Shown: positions 41,681-47,255 of the stretch, piece by piece
Layout: every line of letters starts with the position of its first letter
Numbering within the stretch: position 1 is the stretch's first letter
Assembly (NCBI GenBank): GCA_030595125.1
Contig: JAUVDV010000043.1
Span: forward strand, 1-47,255
Reading direction: 5' to 3'
DNA from: Deltaproteobacteria bacterium
GTDB lineage: Bacteria; Myxococcota_A; Polyangia; JAAYKL01
DNA length: 47,255 nt
Program-made: the position numbers and the translations under genes
Notes under the pieces: generated by a model
Database searches by the model: none
The model's input: the letters and a program-made list of their open reading frames with translations, nothing else
What the model was told of the DNA's origin: nothing

Positions 41681-41700
41681 AAAAATGACTCTGGCACCCT
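41681..41700. repeat. 20-bp direct repeat, right copy
   Basis: This copy is identical to 38156-38175. It lies 14 bases after the porin stop codon. Confidence 0.7.
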
Positions 41701-41722
41701 CCTTCGGGTAACGGTATAACTA

Positions 41723-42331
41723 GTGCTCGGGGGTAAGGCCTTGGACAGATACAACCTGCTTTCAACGATGGAAGACGCCATCAACTTCATGGGCCCCAGG
41801 GCCTTTGCAGGCCGGTACGCCGGATTCTATCTGCTGGGCGAAGTACCGGACGCGAACGAAGACGACTTCGTCACCGGTGTGATAACCATCGGGAAGCTTG
41901 CGGAGATGAAGCGCAGGGGAAAGGCCTCCATACCGCCTCTTGATTACGCCGGGGACGAGTTGATCATCGAGTCGAAAGTACTCGAGGTCGGACGGTTCGT
42001 CGTGGAGTTGAAGAAGCACACAAACAACGCATGGGCCGACTGGATAAGCATCGGCCGCGCCGCCAACAACGACCTCGCCATCAAACACACTACTATCTCC
42101 AAGCTCCACGCGAGGATCCAGGTGGAGCAGATCACTGACGGAGCGGAAACTATCACCCGACACTGGTTGACCGACACCGACTCCACCGTGGGAACCGTCG
42201 TTAACAGGGAGCGGCTGGGGAATTCGACGCCACACATCATCGAAGTGGGGGACCGCATCGGTTTCGGCGATGTCGAGTGTGTTTTCGTAGACGCGCCGAG
42301 GCTATTCGAGGAGTTGGCGAAACTGTCCTGA
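41723..42331 (+). CDS. FHA-domain protein
   Basis: This encodes 202 residues from GTG 41723; TTG 41741, after GGGGGTAAGG, is an equally good start. The C-terminal half is a forkhead-associated domain that reads phosphothreonine: ISIGRAANNDLAIKHTTISK followed by LHARI has the Arg, Ser and His of the binding site, and DTDSTVGTVVN closes it. The N-terminal 100 residues are unfamiliar. It converges on the SrkA-like kinase gene at 42346, with only 14 bp between them, but nothing shows they act together. Confidence 0.8.
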   Translation: MLGGKALDRYNLLSTMEDAINFMGPRAFAGRYAGFYLLGEVPDANEDDFVTGVITIGKLAEMKRRGKASIPPLDYAGDELIIESKVLEVGRFVVELKKHTNNAWADWISIGRAANNDLAIKHTTISKLHARIQVEQITDGAETITRHWLTDTDSTVGTVVNRERLGNSTPHIIEVGDRIGFGDVECVFVDAPRLFEELAKLS

Positions 42332-42345
42332 GCGCCCTTGCTGAT

Positions 42346-43341
42346 TCAGTACCCGTAGCCGGTCTGGTCCATCCGCGCGATCTGCTCGCGCAGGTCCAGG
42401 GTCTCCTTTTGCCAGTACTGGAGCGTCCCGAAGTAGTTGAAGGTTTTTTGGAAGATGGGATCGTACCAGCGCCTGGCGACCCAGGTGGAGTAATGGATGA
42501 ACCGAAGCGCCCGCAGGGGCTCGACCAGACGCAGCCACGCAGGCTCGAAGCGCCTGAATTCCTCGTAGGCTTCGAGCAGGAGATCCCTCTGGCGCTGTCC
42601 GTAGTCGTCGAAGCTGGGCACCAGCATCCAGATGTCCTGCACCGCCGGGGCGATCACCATGTCGTCGAAATCGAGGAAGGTGTAGCCGTCGCGTGTCTCG
42701 ATGAGGTTCGCCAGGTGACAATCGCCGTGGATCCGATGGGTGGGGACTCCCTTGAAGAGAGGCTCCATCCGGTCCAGCAGGATCCGGGCCGTCTGCACGT
42801 AGTTCTCCCTCGCCTCCTCGGGAATTGCCTCGGCCTCCTCAAGGTACTCCAGGTTGCGCGTTCCGTAGGTTTCGGGAGTGAGCGCGATACGATTGGGCGC
42901 GTCGTTCCTGGCACCCACGTTGTGAATGCGGGCGATCAGGCGGCCGGTGATCTTTACCTGCTCGTCGGTCATCTCCTGGGGGGAGCGTCCACCGATTCGC
43001 GGGAAGAGGGAGTACATGATGCCGTCCACCACACCGATCGTCTCTCCCTCCGATAGCTCGACAGGGCACGCCACCGGGATCTCCTCCGCCTTAAGTTCGG
43101 CCAGGAACCGGTGCTCGTCGAGGATCGTCTCCTTCGACCACCTCCCGGGACGGTAGAACTTGCCCACCACCCAGGTTTCGTCGTCCATCTCCAGCTGGTA
43201 GACCCGGTTCTCGTAACTGTTGAGAACAATGAACCGGCCCGTACACCTGCTGCCACCCTTTTCCACTGCGTCCAGGATGTGATCGGGAGAGAGATCCTTG
43301 AAGCGCTCGGAGAGGGGATGATTCTTGATATCGGCGGTCAT
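42346..43341 (-). CDS. srkA: SrkA/RdoA-like Ser/Thr protein kinase
   Basis: This encodes 331 residues of the aminoglycoside-phosphotransferase-like kinase fold. HGDCHLANLI is the catalytic loop, FLDFDD the metal-binding loop, and VVGKFYRPGRWSKETILDEH supplies the nucleotide-binding lysine. E. coli SrkA (YihE) protects against stress-induced death by an unsettled phosphorylation role. ATG 43341 is chosen because AAAGGAA precedes it and homology begins there. The length matches the family. Confidence 0.9.
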   Translation of the reverse strand: MTADIKNHPLSERFKDLSPDHILDAVEKGGSRCTGRFIVLNSYENRVYQLEMDDETWVVGKFYRPGRWSKETILDEHRFLAELKAEEIPVACPVELSEGETIGVVDGIMYSLFPRIGGRSPQEMTDEQVKITGRLIARIHNVGARNDAPNRIALTPETYGTRNLEYLEEAEAIPEEARENYVQTARILLDRMEPLFKGVPTHRIHGDCHLANLIETRDGYTFLDFDDMVIAPAVQDIWMLVPSFDDYGQRQRDLLLEAYEEFRRFEPAWLRLVEPLRALRFIHYSTWVARRWYDPIFQKTFNYFGTLQYWQKETLDLREQIARMDQTGYGY

Positions 43342-43447
43342 ACGATTCCTTTTGAATCCTGAAACGAAGCACCTGTGTATATTCCCCGCACGCGGACCGG
43401 TCAAATTGAGGCGGCCTCGGTAGGTTCGGAGATTCCGGATCCCCGAT

Positions 43448-44599
43448 TCAGGGTCCGCCACGGACGCAGCGCCAACCAAGCAGCGTGCTTTTCGGAGCGG
43501 CATTCACACAACCATAACTGAAATCAACGCCATACGCATTGGATTCGAATGACAATCCTGGCAAAGAGGTCGATGTCCAAAATCCACCACCACCCTCCAT
43601 TTCTGGGAAGCTCGAGGCAGGTTCAGTGAAATCCATATCCAACAAGCCGCGCAACTCGTTCACGTTGGGCAGGCGCCAATCGTCATGACCGCCGTAGTCG
43701 AGCCCTTCGCATCTGTGTATGGCGCTCGCCCATGCTCTTATGGCTTGTAGTTCTTTTTGCCACTCCAGCCCTGTGGCCTGGTCCAGCACCATTTCTTGAC
43801 TTGCATTTATGATAGTCTTGAAACGAGCTGTTGAATTTACGTGGTGGTTTTGACCGCGTACGCACCTTGCAGTGGCTTTCAGTGCGTTGTCTTCTTTGCA
43901 GGCCCAACCATAGTTGAAATTAATCGCCCATGCTTCGTCTGGGCAATAATCATTGTATGTGGAAGAAAAGAAATCATCTATCGTTGCAGTTGATTCCGGT
44001 GTTCCCGGGAATGCAACAGTGTCGATCGCCGGTGAATGCTGGCCGAAATCGACAATTCCGGACAGCTCGTGGAACGAAGGCAAGCGCCAGTCGTCGTGGT
44101 CGCCGTAGTCGAGATCTTCGCAATAGTCGATCGCTTCCTGCCAGTTCAGATTTGTCCCCCACGTTCGCTGCCACTCGAGCCCGGTGAGCGAGTCGACTAC
44201 CGTTTCGTCCTCGTCGGCCGCTCCGTCGCATGGAACCTGGGGCGCTCCTTCCCCGTCGTAGCAGGAAAACGTTCGCGTATTGTCCGGGTACTGGGCGTCC
44301 TGACCGCAGAAGTCCGGTGATCCGTCTGCGTTGCACGGAAACGACGTGCAGGTTATCTCCGCCGTCTCATCGTAGCAGAGAGTCTGGTTTGTGGGCTCCG
44401 TTTGCCAGCAGTCGTGTACGTCGCAGTAAGGGGCGGTGTCGCTGTCGGTGTCCGTATCAGTGTTGGTATCTGTGCTCCCTCCGTCGCCGATGCTGAGGTC
44501 CGTCTTCATGAGGGAACAACCACAAATGAGAATCGTCAGGAGTGTATTCAACTTCGCCAAACATACGACGCGAGTTATTGTTCTTGCCTTCAAAGTCAT
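43448..44599 (-). CDS. Asp-Thr-linker lipoprotein with two DUF1566 domains
   Basis: This encodes 383 residues. The signal peptide ends near LICGC, followed by a short DTNTDTDTDSDT linker and a Cys-rich stretch. Two DUF1566/Lcl-C domains follow, each with the pattern TGLEWQ, then CEDLDYGDHDDWRLPSFHEL or CEGLDYGGHDDWRLPNVNEL, ending ATARCVRG and GWRCVRGG. These occur in surface lipoproteins of unknown function. GGAGG precedes the ATG, which directly follows the stop of the PEGA gene upstream. Confidence 0.85.
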   Translation of the reverse strand: MTLKARTITRVVCLAKLNTLLTILICGCSLMKTDLSIGDGGSTDTNTDTDTDSDTAPYCDVHDCWQTEPTNQTLCYDETAEITCTSFPCNADGSPDFCGQDAQYPDNTRTFSCYDGEGAPQVPCDGAADEDETVVDSLTGLEWQRTWGTNLNWQEAIDYCEDLDYGDHDDWRLPSFHELSGIVDFGQHSPAIDTVAFPGTPESTATIDDFFSSTYNDYCPDEAWAINFNYGWACKEDNALKATARCVRGQNHHVNSTARFKTIINASQEMVLDQATGLEWQKELQAIRAWASAIHRCEGLDYGGHDDWRLPNVNELRGLLDMDFTEPASSFPEMEGGGGFWTSTSLPGLSFESNAYGVDFSYGCVNAAPKSTLLGWRCVRGGP

Positions 44600-45610
44600 C
44601 TAAAACCTCCCTCTCAAGGCGGCGCCAACAAATCCCGGACCGGCCGATGGTGAGAAAGCGACGTCTCCGGCATCTTCTTTTTCGCCATTCTTCGCCCCGA
44701 CAACGACCATTATCACACCGGCGATAACCGCCGCTCCGCCGACGGCGTAGAGGATGTCAGCCGTCAAGGCGAGGTTATCGCGTTTATCGATGGCATCCTG
44801 ATCTTGAGGGTCGCAAACATCGTCGTCGCACTTCTTCACCAGGTCGCTGTCCGACGAAAGCATTGCCCCTCCGACTATCCCGCCGCCTATCAGTACCGCG
44901 CCGCCTACCGCAGTTACGGCCCAACCGGCCTTCCACAGATTTGAACGTTCCTTGGATGGCTCTTCGTCCGAAGGACCGGCCTCTTCCGGTTCCTCGACAG
45001 GTTCCTCTTCGGGTACTTCTGGTGGTGCCACTTCGGTTTCGTCGGGAGCAGGCTCGACTGGAGGTTTGTCTTTTGCCTCAATGGTCGTCTTCTGGCCGCC
45101 GCTTACAAGAACTATCCTGTCCACGAGGATCTCATCGACCTTCTTTACGACCACCCTGTGTTCAACACCGGCGGATATCATCAAGGAGCCGGAAAGAGGC
45201 GCGTGTCCCCTCTCAACATCGTCGATTATGATCAAGCATCCGCCGGGTACGATGACTTCCACCGATCCCACCATTCGGCGTAGCTTGTCTACCTCGTCGA
45301 GAATTTCTTTCTGTCGTTCGCCCTGAATATCATCGCCACCTCTGGCAAGGTACCTCTCGAAGGCCTCCAGCGCCAATCCATAACGCTTTGCCGCAGCCTC
45401 GCTCTGGCCGATGTTGTAGAGCAGCTTCCAGCTTGGGGAGAGATTGTAGGCCAGGCGGAAGGCATCGGCCGCGTCTTTGAATTCGCTCGCCTTGAACAGA
45501 TCTCTACCCTCCGAGAAAGCCACCTTTGCTTTTTCGGATGCTTCGTCTGCTGAGGCTGTGCCGGTGATAAGGATTGGCAGCACCAGCACAATTATCATGG
45601 TCCATCTCAT
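44600..45610 (-). CDS. TPR and PEGA-domain protein with two C-terminal membrane segments
   Basis: This encodes 336 residues. The signal peptide ends around GTASA. A TPR-like helical region (SEGRDLFKASEFKDAADAFR, NIGQSEAAAKRYGLALEAFE) is followed by a PEGA-type domain (VGSVEVIVPGGCLIIIDDVE, then ISAGVEHRVVV). An acidic Pro/Glu spacer comes next, then two hydrophobic helices (AVTAVGGAVLIGGGIVGGAM and ILYAVGGAAVIAGVIMVVVG). The overall plan is that of the protein at 18848, again followed directly by a DUF1566 lipoprotein. ATG 45610 begins the signal peptide. Confidence 0.78.
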   Translation of the reverse strand: MRWTMIIVLVLPILITGTASADEASEKAKVAFSEGRDLFKASEFKDAADAFRLAYNLSPSWKLLYNIGQSEAAAKRYGLALEAFERYLARGGDDIQGERQKEILDEVDKLRRMVGSVEVIVPGGCLIIIDDVERGHAPLSGSLMISAGVEHRVVVKKVDEILVDRIVLVSGGQKTTIEAKDKPPVEPAPDETEVAPPEVPEEEPVEEPEEAGPSDEEPSKERSNLWKAGWAVTAVGGAVLIGGGIVGGAMLSSDSDLVKKCDDDVCDPQDQDAIDKRDNLALTADILYAVGGAAVIAGVIMVVVGAKNGEKEDAGDVAFSPSAGPGFVGAALRGRF

Positions 45611-45729
45611 GACTACTCCATCGCCTGCTCGCGCATGCGCATCATGACGGGAAGGCCAAGGCCTGCCGTCAGCTATCCAAAACAACTTTGCCGCTTTGAG
45701 TGGCAGTATATCGCAGAAAACGGCACTTC

Positions 45730-45761
45730 GAAACCTCCTTTGGGTGAAACCTCCTTTGGGT
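45730..45761. repeat. 16-bp tandem duplication
   Basis: GAAACCTCCTTTGGGT is present twice in direct succession (45730-45745, 45746-45761), followed by GCCAGG. It lies in the 412-bp gene-free stretch 45611-46022. Confidence 0.75.
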
Positions 45762-45802
45762 GCCAGGACTCATCTGGAGGAGGACACATTTGTAGGTCCC
45801 GT

Positions 45803-46025
45803 AAAAGTGGTTTCATCGCTTTTTCGGGAGGCCGAGGGCTTCGGAAAGTGGTTCGATCGCTTTATTTCCGGGGTGATGCATACCACTACTATACAAATGA
45901 GCAGGCAAATCGCTCCGGGGGGCTTGGGAAAAGTGGTTTTATCGCTTTTTCGAGGAGGTCGAGGTTTCTGGAAAGTGGTTTTATCGCTTTTTGATGATGG
46001 CGGCCGGCTTTGAGAAGTGGTTTTA
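45803..46025. repeat. Second repeat array with 41-42-bp period
   Basis: AAAGTGGTTTTATCGCTTTTT and close variants recur with anchors at 45806, 45847, 45932, 45974 and 46016. The spacings are 41, 85 (two units), 42 and 42. Intervening text (CGAGGAGGTCGAGG and similar) is also partly conserved. The last copy runs into the stop codon of the gene at 46023-46802. This is the only recognisable content of the interval besides the 16-bp duplication. Confidence 0.75.
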
Positions 46026-46802
46026 CTCGGCGGGTTGGGGCGCGGCGGCTTCGATATCCACCTTGGAGGGCTTCTTTTTGGACGCGCTGCGGGCGTAGAG
46101 GCTGGGATAGCGCTCCAGGGATTCGCTGTCGTTGCGGAAGATATAGGCGGCGGCGTCGCGAATGTCGTCCACGGCGCGGCGCAGGTACTCACCGGCTCTG
46201 TCGCGGGTATCCTTGAGTTGGGTGATTTCGCTCGCCGGCACGGCGGTCATGGCGTCAATCAACCTGGCGCTCAAGTCCCTGGCCGCGGCCAGATCTTCTT
46301 TGACCACGTTGCAGTTGCCGTCCGCCTGCGTCCAGTGCTCCTCGAACAGGGCCGCGTAGCGGGTCAGGTCGCCCGCCTTGTCCATGTGGCCGCCGCCCGC
46401 GCGGATGTCCGCGACGATCGGGCCCAACTCCTCGTCATTGCCCCATACGTAGACCGCCGCCTTGCCGAACTTGACGTGAAGAGGGACGATCTCGGTCAGG
46501 ATTCCGTCCACGTCACCCTTGGGATCGACGGCCTGCTTGAGTTGCGTGTCCAGGTGCCAGAGCGCTCCCACACGTTCGGGGAAGTCCTTGTAATCGGAAG
46601 GATTGAATGCCTTCGTGCTGAATGTTTCCGGGAATTTCCCCTCGTCCGTCCTGTACGCTTTCCATATCCGCATCGCCGTAGATATCACCGTCGGCACGCT
46701 CAAATTGAACTGCCTGATCTCCTCGGGCCGAAGTTTCTCCAGCTGCGGCACGATCTTCTTCAAGTTCTCCACGGTCCCCTGAAATCCGCTCGCATTCGTC
46801 AT
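46023..46802 (-). CDS. Hypothetical cytoplasmic helical protein
   Basis: This encodes 259 residues, mostly helical, with no signal peptide or membrane segment (for example TVENLKKIVPQLEKLRPEEI, AGEYLRRAVDDIRDAAAYIF). AAGGAG lies six bases before ATG 46802. The C-terminus is basic then Ala/Pro-rich (SASKKKPSKVDIEAAAPQ), and its last codons overlap a copy of the 42-bp-period repeat. It may be a structural or accessory protein; no family is recognised. Confidence 0.7.
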   Translation of the reverse strand: MTNASGFQGTVENLKKIVPQLEKLRPEEIRQFNLSVPTVISTAMRIWKAYRTDEGKFPETFSTKAFNPSDYKDFPERVGALWHLDTQLKQAVDPKGDVDGILTEIVPLHVKFGKAAVYVWGNDEELGPIVADIRAGGGHMDKAGDLTRYAALFEEHWTQADGNCNVVKEDLAAARDLSARLIDAMTAVPASEITQLKDTRDRAGEYLRRAVDDIRDAAAYIFRNDSESLERYPSLYARSASKKKPSKVDIEAAAPQPAE

Positions 46803-46946
46803 CACGTACTCCTTGTTGTTTTTGTCCCCGCGAAAGAGCCTTAGATCATCCGAGCAAAAAACGTCAACTGAATTTTTTGCCTTGCCTATAAACTCACCGA
46901 GCCGGGTGCGACTCTGGTGCCCTCGATCGCCAGACGAAATCGTTGC

Positions 46947-47255
46947 TTACGGTTTGGGCTTGTCGCAGACGACGGAATCCACTGACAGGCTGGCGTCCGG
47001 GTCGCCGGATTCGAGTGCGCCGGAAAACCGAAGCCATGGACGCTCTTTCAGGAGATGCCGGTCGGTTCGTACAAGGTAGATGAAGGTTTCCCGGTTTCCT
47101 TTCGGGCCGAGGATGCGGGAGTCGGTTCGGCCCGCGAGGTGATAGCCGATCTCTGTGGCATGCGCGACAACCGAGGCGACGGTTTCCTCCCGGACGTCCG
47201 CATCGCGTACGACGCCGCCTTTCCCGACCTTTTCCTTCCCCGCCTCGAACTGGGG
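46947..47255 (-). CDS. tlyA: TlyA-type rRNA 2'-O-methyltransferase, C-terminal part (5' truncated by the window)
   Basis: The frame enters from the right edge and ends at TAA 46947-46949, giving 102 residues. It begins PQFEAGKEKVGKGGVVRD, the hallmark near the end of TlyA/FtsJ-like rRNA cytidine 2'-O-methyltransferases (often annotated as hemolysin A), and continues with ILGPKGNRETFIYLV. The S4 domain and most of the methyltransferase lie outside the window. The end is about 40 residues longer than I would expect for the family. Confidence 0.85.
   Translation of the reverse strand, partial: PQFEAGKEKVGKGGVVRDADVREETVASVVAHATEIGYHLAGRTDSRILGPKGNRETFIYLVRTDRHLLKERPWLRFSGALESGDPDASLSVDSVVCDKPKP

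Overview
The window reads as a chromosome segment of a Gram-negative, deltaproteobacterial or Myxococcota-like organism. The evidence is indirect. There are many outer-membrane-type lipoproteins, and eight proteins carry the long Asp-Ser/Asp-Thr linkers familiar from environmental deltaproteobacterial genomes. PEGA, FG-GAP, DUF1554 and DUF1566 modules are frequent. An oxygen-sensitive 2-oxoacid:ferredoxin oxidoreductase, a two-subunit class I fumarase, a diheme c-type cytochrome and a YedE-type transporter suggest an anaerobic or microaerobic life. No 16S rRNA is present, so the taxonomy is inference.

Layout. 1-9.2 kb: the end of an unknown gene, a 42-bp tandem array, a topoisomerase IV/gyrase A-type subunit, then a run of surface lipoproteins and a basic secreted repeat protein paired with a small acidic lipoprotein. 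9.2-12.7 kb: argG-argH with a divergent ArgP-like LysR regulator. 12.7-17.5 kb: class I fumarase alpha/beta (plus a small unknown gene) divergent from korDABC, a TCA-type carbon module. 17.5-18.7 kb: a large imperfect inverted-repeat element, a small Cys-rich protein and a VapBC-type toxin-antitoxin pair. 18.8-27 kb: a PEGA protein with a DUF1566 lipoprotein, two sulfatase-superfamily proteins divergent from an FGE-like protein, and an MsrB-MsrA fusion.

27.1-34.2 kb is the most interesting part. An Asp-Ser/Thr-linker membrane protein sits directly upstream of a SPASM radical SAM enzyme. Next come thioredoxin and a 3.8-kb element integrated into the 3' end of a tRNA-Glu gene. That element is bounded by a 24-bp duplication of the tRNA 3' end. 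It carries a serine recombinase, a 15-repeat LRR-like lipoprotein, a small membrane protein, a Cys-rich lipoprotein and a frameshifted ribbon-helix-helix-like gene. The intact tRNA-Glu and tRNA-Gln follow.

34.2-47.2 kb: an RNase HII-like protein, a beta-helix lipoprotein, a YedE transporter divergent from a three-gene set (HTH/PBP regulator, diheme GEGP-motif protein, porin) bracketed by 20-bp direct repeats, an FHA protein, an SrkA-like kinase, a second PEGA/DUF1566 pair, a second 42-bp-period repeat array, an unknown cytoplasmic protein and the 3' end of a TlyA-type rRNA methyltransferase.

Three surface-protein genes (at 2.7, 5.2 and 27.2 kb) share a near-identical promoter element, which hints at one regulon for part of the linker-lipoprotein set. 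Functions are read from motifs and family knowledge only; no database search was run.
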